This document shows positions 1 through 11,956 of a DNA stretch of 64,000 nt, in pieces. Positions within the stretch are counted from its first letter, which is position 1. Each line of letters opens with the position of its first letter. This stretch comes from Tolypocladium sp. Sup5 PDA-1. Taxonomy: Eukaryota > Ascomycota > Sordariomycetes > Hypocreales > Ophiocordycipitaceae. The notes under the pieces are model-generated. The model had not been told where the DNA came from and did not search any database. It worked only from the letters and a program-made list of their open reading frames with translations. Where the stretch lies: the NCBI GenBank assembly GCA_000750105.3, contig JPHH03000037.1, forward strand, positions 62,001 to 126,000, written 5' to 3'. Both the position numbers and the translations under genes were made by a program.

Positions 1-447
1 GCCCTCGTGGTCGCCCAGCTCGCGCGCCTTGTACTGCGCCAGGAAGCGCTGGAAGATCTGCTCCTCGTAGTCGTCGCGCGAATCCTCAAGCTGCGTCGCG
101 TGCGTGGCGATGCGGCGGCAAACGAGGGCGGGAAAGGGGCACGGCGGCTCGGCGAAATGCTTGCGGTAGGTGGCGTCAGTCTCCTCGCGGGATATGCACT
201 CTGCGCCGGGAGGCTTCTTGCCGGTGCAGTGGGACGAGCCGGACAGGGGGCAACGGGAGCGGGTGACGGGGCCGGGCGGGCAGAAGAGGTCCATGATGGC
301 GGCTTTCAGGGCGGGCACCAGGGGGGTTGTCAGGTACATGGCGAGGAATAGGAGGCCGAGGAGGATGAGGGCGAATTGAAGGATGGCGCCGGCGGCGGTG
401 GTGATGATGGAGAGGATGACGGCCACGAGGGTCTTGAGGGATGCCAT
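1..447 (-). CDS. Predicted membrane protein, N-terminal part (runs off window)
   Basis: The reading frame is open from an ATG at 447 to the window edge, giving 149 residues with the C-terminus missing. The protein begins MASLKTLVAV and has a long hydrophobic stretch at about residues 5-50, enough for one or two membrane segments with no charged break. A cysteine-containing soluble part follows (CPPGP, CPLSG, CTGKKP). An acidic and amphipathic segment near residues 115-149 includes the words PCPFPALVCRR and QLEDSRDDYEEQ. I do not recognise the family. Sustained coding character and a membrane-like N-terminus argue against a chance frame. Upstream exons are possible but none is evident. Confidence 0.6.
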   Translation of the reverse strand, partial: MASLKTLVAVILSIITTAAGAILQFALILLGLLFLAMYLTTPLVPALKAAIMDLFCPPGPVTRSRCPLSGSSHCTGKKPPGAECISREETDATYRKHFAEPPCPFPALVCRRIATHATQLEDSRDDYEEQIFQRFLAQYKARELGDHEG

Positions 448-735
448 GGTCTCTGCGCCAGCGGGGCACGACATGGTCTCTGGTCGTCTGTCTGTCGGTG
501 GTGGTAGTGGTGGTGGTGGTGGTATCAGGTCGAGATGGAATATGGTGGTCAACAACAACCGGGGGTTCCAACTGTGGTCGGATGGGAAAACGACGGCCAA
601 GATGATGATGGTTGTGGTGATGATACGGACGAGTGGAAGATGCAGAGGACTGGATACAGAGTATCAAGACGGCGCGGACGAAGGCTGTGAGCTGACGGAG
701 AGAAGTTCGAGTCTGTACGAGGCGGCAGATGGATG

Positions 736-743
736 TATTTATA
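736..743 (-). promoter_or_regulatory. TATA-like box TATAAATA, proximal copy
   Basis: TATAAATA reads on the minus strand about 290 bp upstream of the ATG at 447. It is a plausible core promoter element if the 5' UTR is long. An identical copy lies at 973-980. Confidence 0.35.
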
Positions 744-972
744 CCCGGACCGACGAGGCGAGTGATCCGGCGTTGCGAAGCTGTAGATGCGATTATATGC
801 ATTGTGCTATTGCTGCCAGGTCGGGTTGATATTGTGCTGTATTGTTGTATGATAGCTGTAGTTGTGACTGTAAGGTGACTGTTCGCGAACGGGTGCTGTA
901 TGAGGACAATAGGGGTAGTAGGAAGAAGAGAGATGATGGAACGCTGGAGACGGAAGTGGCACCACGGCGGCG

Positions 973-980
973 TATTTATA
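973..980 (-). promoter_or_regulatory. TATA-like box TATAAATA, distal copy
   Basis: This is a second TATAAATA on the minus strand, 237 bp further upstream of the gene at 1-447. Two identical boxes suggest alternative start sites, or that one is chance. Confidence 0.3.
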
Positions 981-2146
981 AGAGACATCAAATGTGTTGA
1001 TGAATTGCGCGTTTGTATTGTCGTTGTGTCTGTTGTTGAGCGGGTGATGGCGGTGATGGTCAAGTGAATCAGGCCGTTTTGCGAGCGTGTACGGGCTGAT
1101 CGTAGATTCACCGACTGCGCCTGATGACGGCGTTTACTGATTAGGCTGTTGAAATGCCAGCTTCAACTCTTGTGCTCTTCTTCATAGCCACCTTGGTGCA
1201 TGTAGCGCTACTGTCTATCGCAGCTGTGGTTGCTCAACAGGGTCGTTTGAAGCTCTGCAAAATGGCAGTCTATATAATGAATAAATGGGGTTTCTCCAAT
1301 ATCTTTACGAGTTTGCAGGTCGTTTCATCGTCTCGTTTCAATTTGACCGTGTTGCAAACGCCGTTGGCGCGCACTGGGCGGTGATGAAGGCACGGAAATG
1401 CGATTTGCACGCAACAGTATCTATTCTGTGCCGTCTCACTCGACCTGACATGGGCCATCTCATTGCTTGATTCCCATTCATTTCTTCAATGCTCTTTTCA
1501 TCGCATTCATGGACTCACTCAAACGGCGACATCCCCGTAGATGGCCGTCCGATTTAATACTTGGCAGGCGGGGAAGCATCAGATTCAGGGATATGTGTAG
1601 ACGATTCATCGCGAACCACATCGAGTCACTCGGCAACCTGCGTGCACATCGGCATTCCATTATTAGCATCAGGCTTCAGCGCAGCCATGGCCCACAAGCG
1701 AGACGGCCGCCCCTTGCAGATACACCAAACGCACCGACACAGCAAGGTACGCGCGGGGAAGCGCAGCGACCCAGGCCAGTGTCATGGGCTTTTCCTGGCT
1801 GTCATCGATCTCGGGTATCGAAACGGGCGACGCTCTGCTCGGGGCAGCCCTCGGTGGGGGCGGCAATCCAAGGGACGGATGGAGGGAGGATCATCGAGGA
1901 TGCGATCATGCGACCTACGCACAGCGCGCGTGGCATCCGTAGTGTGTCGGCGTCATTAGGCACGCGGAGTTGCGTGATTCATATCGAGGTCGCAGTCGGC
2001 GGGCTTCCTCGGTTTGCCTGCCCGCGGGAGCGTAAGACGCGACGGAACCCTACGAGACAAGGGCCTAGGACAAGGTTTTCCCACCAGCGCCGGCACTCGG
2101 AGCCATCTGCCGTGGTACGTGGTGCGGGTGTTTTACAGGTGGGATT

Positions 2147-2180
2147 CGCCCTCACTTCGGCGACGCCCTCACTTCGGCGA
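2147..2180. repeat. 17-bp perfect tandem duplication
   Basis: The unit CGCCCTCACTTCGGCGA occurs twice back to back without mismatch in intergenic DNA. It looks like a recent slippage or duplication event. Confidence 0.8.
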
Positions 2181-3778
2181 CGTTACACCTTCTTCCCTCG
2201 CGGCAGGCTACGTGACGTGTACTGGCAGCCTGTCTCAGAGACGCGCAGCGGGAGACTGGACGAGCTCGGGCGTTTGACGTCGGTCAGGGCTTTTCTGCTA
2301 TTCGTGGATGTTCTGAAACGGGCCGAGTTATATGCAGATGAGATTCTTTCTCACTTGTTGGGTGAGTGACTGATCAGAAGTGACGGCGCGTTGGTCGTCT
2401 GCCGGCGTCCATCCAATCGCCCACCTACAAGGGCCGTCTGTGGCTGCTCGTAAGCTCTGCATCTCTGGGCTTCATTCACCGCGCTCTCTGGCCGCAGCCA
2501 TCCGTCAGCCATCCGCCCGTCCATCCCCCACCTCGTGTCACGGCTCTCGCCCGGTGCCACGGGGCTGGTGGCGATGGATTCGGGGAAGCGAGACACATGG
2601 CGAGTCGAGCAAATTAGCACGCCCTAGCAGAGGCCTAATAAAGTCTACAGCCAGAGGTGACGCTATATCCTTTTTGCCGTTTTGCCCTCGGCGACGGTTC
2701 CGAGATGGGAGTCCATTGTCATGTCCTCTGTATTGTCCCGTGAGGCACCTTTTGCGAGGGCTGCATCAGACATTAGATGGCTGGGGCAAGGGGCTGGTCG
2801 CTCGCCGTGTTAGTCGCGACCTCGCGGGAGGATCACCCAATCTACCCAGGCAGCTGCCTAAGGGAAGCCGCAGATGGGACAGCGACAGGTCTATTTCTAT
2901 TGTGCCAACCAGCAGTCCGTACGGAGCCGTGTATGGGGGATGCCGCCGCGGTTTGCACAATGGACGCCACCAACTGAATGGGCGGAATTTAGGCACCGCG
3001 TTCCAACTGCTGCTGTGAATGGCCTGCCAATAACAATTGCAGCGACAAACGAGCGCGAGCCGCGACGCCAGCAGGCAAAGACCGACGGCGGGGGGACGAC
3101 GGCCGGACGGGGTGGGCCAACCGGAGCCCCGCCCGACCCTCCACCAGCCGCTGAGACTGCCGTCTGACAGAGCTCCAGCGGCGTTGCCACCACCATACCA
3201 GCGCCTTGGAGGGCCATGACTAGGCTCGCTCGGTGCGCCGTGCCTGCTCGCCTCTGCGGCGGCTCCCCGAGTTGCGAGGGCGACGTGGACCGGGAGCGAA
3301 GCCCTGCCAGCGGGTCCCGCCAGCCATGCAACCAACACCGCGGACAGGCAGCTGAGATGCGTATTAATAAAGGCATGGCCTCGCTCGTCCCAGCCTCAAC
3401 CCATAACATTCATACTCTTCCCAAGTTTCGATACTCATACTTCTCAATCCTCACCAGTCCCAATCGACATGAACAATCAATCCCTCTGTCACAACTTTCA
3501 ACCTACCACATCAAAGCCGCGATAGTGCGCACCAAGGTGCTCTGCTCGCCGCACATTGACAGAACAACCACCGACCTGCGCCGGGGCCTCCATTGACTCG
3601 GCACAAACACCGGCTGTTCAACAAACGGCCTCCTTCCACTGCGGAAGCTTACTTATACCTCGACGGCTCACCAGCCCGGGTCGAGGGACAACTCACACAC
3701 ACACAACCACCTCACAACTCACTCTACGGCTTCATGGCCGTCACCACATACCTCTACGAACACACACAGGCCGCCACC

Positions 3779-4561
3779 ATGACCACCGCCACCACTCCCC
3801 TGCCCGCCCGCCGCGCCTCCTCCTCCTTCTTCCAGCACTCCGCCGCCAAGAAGCGCATGCTCAGCCGCGCCCAGGAGCAGCTGCAGAGGGAAGAGGCGGC
3901 GCTGCGGGAAGAGGCCATGCTGCGCGGTCAGGCCTGGCTGTACCTCAACGACTTCCTGCACCGCTCGCCCTGGGAGGACATCATGGACCAGATCGCCATC
4001 GTGTGCGACGCCGTGCCGACCATGCCGGAGCTCAACTCGTACGGCGGCCTGGACGAGAAGGAGGGCACCAAGGCGTGCCGCCGCCTGTTCAGGGCCGTCG
4101 TCGTGTGGGACGAGCTCGGCCACAGCCTGTGGAAGACGCTGAGGGCCGCCTCGGAGCAGAGGCAGCTCGCGCAGCGCCTGTTTGAGCAGACGACCGCCCT
4201 GGAAGGGTTCGCCGACGGCGAGTTTTACATTACAGCCTCGCGTCGGTCGTCCAGGCGCGCGTCGGAGAGCTCGATGGCTTCGGTGGACTCGGCGCACAGC
4301 TCCGTCTGCGAGAAGAAGCAGCACCAACCGCTGCTCAAGCTGTCCAGGAAGCTCAGCTCATCCTCGTCGCGCCGAAGCTCCTCCGAGTCGGTACGGTCCG
4401 ACCAGGAGCACTGCTCGTGCTACGCGACGGACCAGCAGCAGGTCCGCACGTCGCACGAGGGCGGCTCGCGGTCGACGATTCCCAAGATGATCTCGCACAA
4501 CTGCGCCTCCGCGGTGAGGAGGACGCTCGGCGTGTTTATCACGACGAAGATTGTATCATGA
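3779..4561 (+). CDS. Conserved-looking hypothetical protein, 260 aa
   Basis: This single-exon frame begins at an ATG in an excellent initiation context (GCCACCATGA). The frame also contains upstream ATGs at 3734 and 3593, but those are in poorer context. Residues about 20-60 form a charged amphipathic helix (MLSRAQEQLQREEAALREEA), followed by a helical block with WLYLNDFLHR, IAIVCDAVPTMPEL and RAVVVWDELGHSLWKTL. The second half is serine- and arginine-rich (RRSSRRASESS, KLSSSSSRRSS), likely disordered and phosphorylated, and the tail is basic. I see no catalytic motif or membrane segment. The first 120 residues look like a genuine fold and the remainder like a linker. Function unknown. Confidence 0.6.
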   Translation: MTTATTPLPARRASSSFFQHSAAKKRMLSRAQEQLQREEAALREEAMLRGQAWLYLNDFLHRSPWEDIMDQIAIVCDAVPTMPELNSYGGLDEKEGTKACRRLFRAVVVWDELGHSLWKTLRAASEQRQLAQRLFEQTTALEGFADGEFYITASRRSSRRASESSMASVDSAHSSVCEKKQHQPLLKLSRKLSSSSSRRSSSESVRSDQEHCSCYATDQQQVRTSHEGGSRSTIPKMISHNCASAVRRTLGVFITTKIVS

Positions 4562-5774
4562 GCTACGGCACTGCATGGAAGCACTGCATGGGCAACCGGC
4601 GTTTTCATTTTATTTTTTTTGGGACACGCATGTATGGCGTTGATGGCCACTACGGTGGATTCTGGCATGGATGGAAGAGCTGCTTTGATGATATCCCATT
4701 TGCTCTTCCAGCACGGCGTTCAAGGGACCGACTCAAAGAGTCGACGACGGCATGAGGGAGCTGCGATACCCTAGGTAGACAAAACAGGGTCCGATGACGA
4801 CCTTTGCATCCATCGATCGATCTGGGCGAACCTTGTGTGTGAAAACGTCGCGTGGGGCCTCGGAAGCAACCCGCGGTCTTAAGCTTTGAGACCAGTATAT
4901 TGTGCGCTGCTGGTGAATAAGGATGGAGAATGGGGGACAATGAAGGGAGAGTGTGACGCCGCCACGTGTGCCGGTGCGCGGCCGCGGCTCTGGGAGCTGT
5001 CGCTACTGGCTGCGAGCGCGAGCCGCGAGCGAGAGCCGCTGTAGGAGAGAGATAGAGTTCGGGGTGCTGGCACCGAAGCTTCGGAACAGAACCGCGAGAG
5101 GCGTTTAGGTGTGCCGCGAAGGGTGAATGCCATGAGGGCGCCTTGCCGTCATTCTTGCATCGCGGATTTAGTGGGTTGAATGGTGCTTTGCGAGAGGCCA
5201 CAAACAGTTATTTCTAGTGCCCAGAAGAGGGCGACATCTCATGAGGCTGCCAAGGCTGCTTTGGCACCATTGCGCATCGTGAATGGAATGACGTCTGCTA
5301 CAGGGTAGCTCTGAAGCTGTCACCAGGCGTCGCCGCTTCGACGTGCCTTACATAAGCGAAGCTCTGCCGGCTCAACGCCGGGTTATTGTCGGTCCGTGGG
5401 CCAGTGACCCGCTGCAGCATGGCCCGTGCACGCTGCTTGTTGTTCCCCAGGCCACGAGGCTGCAGCTGCGGCGGGTGGAGTCACTGAGCGCACCAGGCGC
5501 GACAGCTCCAACTCCACCGAGCATTTCTCTCCAAGCTCGTCCTGGCCTTTTCTCTCGAGCCTCACCCCAGCCTCGCTCGCATCAACCACATCGTCGGTCT
5601 TTTCTGCCAGCCCCCACTGCCGACGAACCACGCGAGGCCCTTCATTTCTTGTCGTCATTCGCCCGTCTTTCGCGCACGCTCATTTTTCGACCCCGCCAGG
5701 CGACGTGGATGGTTGCAGCGCGCCGCGAGGCATGACGAGACGACCCGCCGTCTGCACCTAGTCTGGCCGTGATC
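4562..5774. other. Intergenic region upstream of the Mlp1 gene
   Basis: This holds the 3' flank of the hypothetical gene, including a T-rich tract near 4605-4620, and the promoter of the next gene. A GC-rich stretch lies near 4970-5045 and a pyrimidine-rich probable 5' leader at about 5515-5660. No convincing gene is seen on either strand. Confidence 0.5.
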
Positions 5775-8700
5775 ATGGCGGCGGCGGATGTGGACGTGGG
5801 CTACATCGCGGGCCACCTCGGCCTCGATCAGCCCGCCGTGGCGGCGCTGACGACGGAACCCACCGTCGACCTCGTCGCGGCGCTGCTGCGGGCCGTCGCG
5901 GCAAAGGCCCACGAATTTGACACGCTCTACGCCGAGAAGCTGCAGACGGACATTGAGCTGGAGAATGCGGTGCGCAGCTCCGAGTCGCGGTCGCAGACGG
6001 CGAGGGCGACGGCGGACAAGGCGCTCAAGGACGTGGAGGAGGCGAGACGGAAGTTGAAGGAAGAGGGTACCGATACCACCACCCATCCCGACGGACAGTC
6101 TGCTGATATTTCGCAGAGACAAAGAGCCAGACGCTTGAGAACGAGCTGCAGGTGCTAAAGTCGAAAAACTCTGACCACGCGGCCGAGGTCAAGGCCCTCA
6201 GCGACCAGATCGAGACGGTTCAGTCGTCGAACCGCACCAACCTCAGCATCATCGAGTCCAACAACAAGCGTGACCAGACCGTCACCGAGGAGCTGACCAA
6301 GCAGCACCAGCGAAACGTCGAGCTGTCCCGCGAGATTACAGCCCTGCAGCAGTCGGAGCAGAATGCCAAGGGCCAGCTCAACAGCGCCAAGTACCGCGAG
6401 GAGTCCCTCAAGCAACAGCTCGAACTGGCTCGTCGAAACGCCGAGTGGCTGGAGAACGAACTCAAGACCAAGAGCGAGGAGGGCCTCAGGTACAGAAAGG
6501 AAAAGGGCGCCCGCATCGCCGAGCTGCAGCGAGAAAGCGAAGACGCCCGATCCCAGGTCGACGCCCTCAAGCGGACCGAGCAGCAACTCCGCGAACGCCT
6601 CGACGCTATGCAGGCCAAGGCGGACGAGGCACTCGTCAAGCTGCAGAAGCAGGAAGGCTCGTTCGCCACGACCGTCGAAAGCTACAAGCAGGAGCTCGAG
6701 GATCAGCGGAGACTGGTGGACATGTCGGATCAGCTCAGCAAGAAGCACCAAGAGCGCGTGCGGGAGCTCGACGCGGAAAAGGAACGCCTCAAGGACAACT
6801 ACGAGAACGAGATCCGACGAGTTCGTCTGGAGCTGGAACAGGAGCGACGGACGACGACCCAGATGGAGGAGAAGATCCAGCAGCTCGAGACCGACCTCGA
6901 GGAGCTGCAAGCTCGCATGGACCAAGGACCCGCGCCTGGATCGGTGCCGCAGACACCGCGGGCCAACGGCTCTCTCATGGCCCGCGCCGCGTCGCCCTTT
7001 GGGACCCCCGGATCGATCCGAAGCAAGTCGGCCATCACCGCCACGCAAGCCATCGACCAGCTGTACCAGGTCAAGGGGCAGCTCGCCGGCGAGAGGCGAC
7101 GGAACCAGCAGCTTTCCGAGGAGCTGGACAACATGATCTCGGCCCTCGAGGCCAAGGCACCCGAGATCCAGGAACTCCAGGCCGAAACCGACACCCTTCG
7201 CAACGAGATTGCGCGCATGTCCGAGCTGTCTCAGCAGAGCTTCGAGGAGCGCGATGCCGCGAGGAAGGCGGCGCGACAGGCCAAGGGCGACCTGGCTAGT
7301 GCGCGGTCCGAGGCCAAGATCTGCAAGACGCAGCTGCGCGACCTGAGCACGCAGATCCAAATGCTCGTCTTCAACATCCACGCCCTCGAAAAGGGCGTGG
7401 ATCAGCTGACCGAGGACGAAAAGTTCCGCCTTCAGCAGCTGGAAAAGGGAGAGATCACGGAGGAAGCCCTGTCCGACATGTCCGACACGGACCAGTTCAT
7501 CACCCAGAAGCTGGTCGTCTTCAAGGACATCAGGTCGCTGCAGGCCAAGAACGCAGAGCTGATGCGCATCATCCGGGAGCTCAGCGAGCAGATCCAGAGC
7601 GAGGAAGCGCTGGCGGCCAAGCACCAAGCCAAGGTGGACCACGACAGGGTGGAGAAGCTCCAGCGGGAGCTCGAGAACATGACCGAGGAGAGCAGGTCCA
7701 TCAAGAACACCATGGAGAGCTACAAGACGGAGCGCGACATGTTCCGACGCATTCTCCAGCAGCGAGGCGCCGGAGGGGACGAGGCATCCATGATGCGAAG
7801 CTCCCTCGACGGCGGCCAGCGTCTTCCCCTCGCCAGCATCGAGGGAGACCAGTCCGAGGCGCTGAACGAAGCCCTGCGCAAGCTGCAGTCCGAGTACGAC
7901 AGCTTCAGAGACGCACAGGACGACGTCCGCAGAGATCTGCGGGCACAGGTCGATCACCTGTCCGCGGAGAAGAACTCGCTCCAGACGGAGAGGGTCAAAC
8001 TGCAGGGCGACCTGAGGATCGAGTCTGAGAGGAGGGGGATGCTGCAGAGCAACTATGCGGCCCTCCAGGGCGAAAACGGGGAGCTTCAGAAGCGGAGTCA
8101 GAGCCTCTCGGAGACGGCCGCGAAGCAGGACATTCGGACTCAACAGGTTGCCGAGGAGCTCATCGAGGCCAGGGGCCTACTCGACAGCATGAGGAACGAA
8201 ACCGCCAACCTCAAGGCCGAGAAGAAGCTGTGGAAGGACATCCAAGATCGCATGAGCAAGGACAACGAAGGCCTGATCGAGGAGAAGAACCGACTGAACC
8301 ACCTCCTCGCCACCCAGCAGTCCCTGGAGAACGAACGCAGCATGTCCGAGTCCGAGGCGCGCCGAAAGGCCCAGGCCAAGATCGAGACCCTGGAGCGCGA
8401 ACTGAGCGACGCGCAGCGCAAGTTGTCCAGCGACGCCCAGGAGAGCAAGGAGCTCCAGCTGAGGAAGGAATTCGAGGCCAAGGAGTCCCAGAGGCGGATC
8501 GACGACCTCATGGCGAGCCTCAGCCGGATCCGCGAGGAACACGTCAGCGTCAAAACGACCAGGGATCACCTGCAGGCTCGCGTCGACGAGCTGACGGCTG
8601 AGCTGCGGAGTGCGGAAGAGCGCGCCGGCCGACTGCAGCCACGACCTACGCCGCGACCCGGCTCGGCGGTGGATGGCGACCGGCAGCAGCAAGAACTCGA

Positions 8701-10540
8701 GGCCCAGATCGACAGCCTCAACGACGACGTTTCCGACCTGAAGCGGGATCTCGACATGGCCAACACGCAGCTCGAGAATGCCAAGGCCCAGGCTGAGCAG
8801 TACAAGGAGTTGAGCCAGGGCAACGAGGAGGCGCTCGAGGATCTCCGCGCCTCCCAGGGCCAGTATCAACAGGAGATGGAGTCGCTCGTGGAGGAAAAGG
8901 ACGCCAAGATCAGGGAACTCGGCCAGCGCATCGAGGATGTGTCTGCAGAGCTGTCGCAAACCAACAGCGAGCTGTCGACGCTGCGGGACTCCCAGGGAGA
9001 GGTTGCGCGCAGGTACGAAGACGACAAGGCGATCCTCGAGGACGAGCTCAAGCGCCTCAAGGAGGACAGTGCCAGACACGTCGAGGCTGCCCGCTACCAT
9101 CAACAGGACCTGCGTGCTCAGGCCGACATTGCCACCAAGGCTCAGCAAGACTACGAGGTGGAACTGGTAAAGCACGCCGATGCCGCCAAGCTCGTGCAGC
9201 AGCTGCGGGCCGATTACAACGAGCTCAAGAGCCAGACGGCATCCCTCAGAGCCGAGGCAGAGTCGGCAAAGGTCACCCTGGCACAGAGCGAGAGCTCCTG
9301 GGAAGACCGACGGCAGCATCTGGAGCAGGAGATGGCCGAGCTGACGGCACGACGGGAAGATGTCAACGCCCAGAACAAGCTTCTCCACCAGCAACTGGAG
9401 GGCCTGACTTCTCAGGTCGCGGCCTTGCAGCAGAACCGCGGGGGCGACGCGGATGGCGACGAGGGCATGTCGCCGGTGAACGTCGGCGACGCCCTGGAGG
9501 GGCTCCGCGAGCTCAACGGCTACCTGCGACGCGAAAAGGAGATTCTCGAGGTCCAGTACGACCTCAAGTCACAGGAATCGAAGCGACTGCAGCAGCAGGT
9601 GGAGTACGTGCAGTCGCAGCTCGACGAGGCTCGCCTGAAGCTCGACCAGGAACGCACGCAGTCTTCCCAGGGTGGCCGGGCCTCGATGGCGCACCAAGAC
9701 CTCATGGAGAAGCTAAACGAACTCAACCTGTACCGCGAGAGCAGCGCTGCCCTGCGGAATGAGAATTCCCAGCTCAAGGACCAGGTTGCGGACAAGAGCA
9801 ACAAGGTCGAAGAGATGGAGCGAAAGGTGCAGCCGCTCGAGGCGGAGATTGAGACGCTCGGTTCTCAGAAGACATACCTGGAGGAGGAAATCAAACAGAT
9901 CCAGGAGGACCGCGACCGCTGGCAGAAGCGCACCGAGGGCATCCTGACAAAGTACGGCCGCGTCGACCCGGCCGAGATGGAGTCGCTCAAGCAGACCATC
10001 GAACGCCTCGAAAAGGAACGCGATGCCCTCAAGGAAGGGGAGGAACCCCTGCGCGCAAAGGTCACCGAGCTCGAGTCGACGCTGGAGTCGGAGCGCGAGG
10101 CCTGGCAGACCACGCGAACCAGGCTCACCGAGCAATTCAAGGAACGGTCCAAGAGGCTGACGAGCGACAAGAATGAAAACATCCTCAAGGCAAACCAGCT
10201 GCAGCAAGAATTGGACCAGGCCAACGGCGAGCTCGAGGGCGCGCGGAAGCAGGTGCAAGAGGCCGAACGGGAGAAGTCGAACGTTGAGAAGCAGGTACAG
10301 AGCTTCAAGCAGCAGGTGGAGGAACTCCGACGGGACGCCCAGCAAGGACTGCCGGCACAAACCCAATCTGCGTCGGCAGAGGTGGTGACCCAGCTGGAGC
10401 AGCAGCTCGCCGATGCCCGCAAGGAGCTGGAAGCGGTGAATGCGCAGAAGCTGGGCGCCGAGCAGCAGCTGGCGAACCTCCGGACCGAAATGCAAACAGC
10501 CATCTCCGAGCGCGACGACGCGAGACAGAAGCTGCAGAAT

Positions 10541-10571
<31 letters not shown>

Positions 10572-11956
10572 ACGTCTCCGGCACCGAGCCCTCTGCCCCG
10601 GCCCAAGAGGCCGGCGGTCAGGCGCAGGACGGCACACCTGGCCTGTCGGAGGACGAGAGGAAGGCCCTGGAGGAGAAGATTGCTGCGGCCGAGGCCAAGG
10701 CAGCCGAGCTCGAGGAAAAGGCCAACGAGGTGGAGGCCAAGATTCAGCAAACGGTCAAGGAGAGGTGCGACAAGATGCGGGACTCCCTGAACGGCAAGCT
10801 CAAGGACCACCGCACGAGGATGGAAGACGAGTTCAAGCAAAGGGACGAAGACCTCAGACTCAGGTTTGAGCAGGAGAAGCTCATCTGGCAGGCGGAGAAC
10901 CAGGCCGCCAAACCCGCGGCCGCGGCCGCGCCGGAGCAACCACCGGCCACACCAGCCAAGCCTGAGAGCCAAGCACAACCAGTCCCCGCTACGCCGGCCG
11001 CAGGTGTCGCGGCTGATCTCGCACAGCTGGACGACGCCGGCATCCGGCAATTCCTGTCCTCGAACGCGACTGTCAAGAGCATTATTTCTGCCAATATCAA
11101 GAAGAAGCTGGATGCAGAAAATGCCAGGATCAAGGCAGAGACGGAGGCCAAGATTGCGTCGGCTCGCGACCAGGCTCAGCTCATGGAGTCTAAGAAATCC
11201 ACTTTGCGCATCAACATGACGGAGAACAAGCTGAAGCTGGCCACTACCAAGCTTGGAATCGTCGAAACAGCCGCGACGGACACGCCGCAGAAGCCGGTGT
11301 CCGAGGTATGGGAGGTCGTCAAGAAGGTCAAGAACGCCCCCGGAGGAGCGGCACCAGGAGCAGCACCAGGCACTCCCGTGAAGCCTGCCCCAGCCGGTGA
11401 TGCACCACAACCGTCGCCGGCCGTGCAGCCCGATGCCACACCCAAGCCAGCGCCCACACCAGCGCAACAGCCGTCGGAGACTGCTCCCACGGGCCCCAAG
11501 CCGGCTCCAGCGCAACAGCCCGCTGGCCTTCCAGCTCCCGTCACCGGCAATCCATTTGCGGCTTCGACCAACGCCAGCAGGTCCGAGCCTCCGAATCCAT
11601 TTGTTGTTCAGCCTACGCCAGCCGCTCCACAGAACAGCCAGGCTCAGCCCCAACCGCAGCCCCAGCCCCAGCCCCAGCAACAGGCGCAGGGTGCCCCTAA
11701 GTCGGGCATTCCCATGCCCCGCGGCGGTGGCCGTGGGCGTGGAGGCGCCTATGTGCCCCCTGGACACCGAGCGCCCGGCGGTAGCCAAGAGGCTGGTCCG
11801 GGCCATGGCGGCCAGGCCGGACGAGGACGGGGCCGTGGTAACTTCAATCCTGTGGCAGCGGACTTTCAGCCCGGGAGCAAGCGTCCGAGGAACGAGTCGG
11901 AAGGAGGGAGAGGAGCGAAGAGGCCTCGCGGTGCCGGTGGTGGTGGCAGCTCCTAG
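5775..11956 (+). CDS. MLP1: Mlp1/Tpr-type nuclear-basket nucleoporin, 2043 aa
   Basis: Two exons, 5775-6066 and 6117-11956, are joined across a 50-nt intron with donor GTACCG and acceptor GCAG. The protein is 2043 residues, the usual size of filamentous-fungal Mlp1/Tpr. Nearly all of residues 30-1570 is heptad-type coiled coil. A short non-helical insert near residues 370-400 carries several Ser/Thr-Pro sites. A central TPR/MLP1 coiled-coil domain is expected from the family. From about residue 1570 the chain is interrupted by an Ala-Thr microsatellite and by proline-, alanine- and glutamine-rich linkers. It ends in an RG-rich tail with basic clusters (SKRPRN, AKRPRG) that look like nuclear-localisation signals. 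Known family role: it lines the nuclear basket, anchors mRNA surveillance and the spindle-checkpoint factors Mad1-Mad2. The initiator is the first in-frame ATG. Confidence 0.9.
10541..10570 (+). repeat. GCGACG hexanucleotide microsatellite inside MLP1
   Basis: Five copies of GCGACG encode alternating Ala-Thr at about residues 1573-1582 of the nucleoporin. They mark the end of the continuous coiled coil. The length keeps the frame, so copy number can vary without breaking the gene. Confidence 0.75.

Larger units (their letters stand above)
448..3778. other. Long intergenic region, no confident gene
   Basis: About 3.3 kb separates two divergent genes. It holds a GGT-rich microsatellite (497-523), the two TATA-like boxes, and a 17-bp tandem duplication (2147-2180). 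From about 3400 on it becomes a pyrimidine-rich leader with a short CA run near 3693. Open frames of 200-300 codons occur between 1467 and 3338. They are arginine- and serine-rich, overlap in several frames and show no domain, so I do not call them genes. Confidence 0.5.

Noticed and set aside
1467..2369. 300-codon frame in the first intergenic region
   Set aside because: Arginine- and serine-rich and runs through the 17-bp tandem duplication. No homology-like pattern and several overlapping rival frames.
6155..8143. 662-codon open frame antisense to MLP1
   Set aside because: Its composition (Leu, Arg, Val repeats) is the mirror of coiled-coil codons rich in GAG, CAG and CTC. It has no domain and the sense frame is certain.
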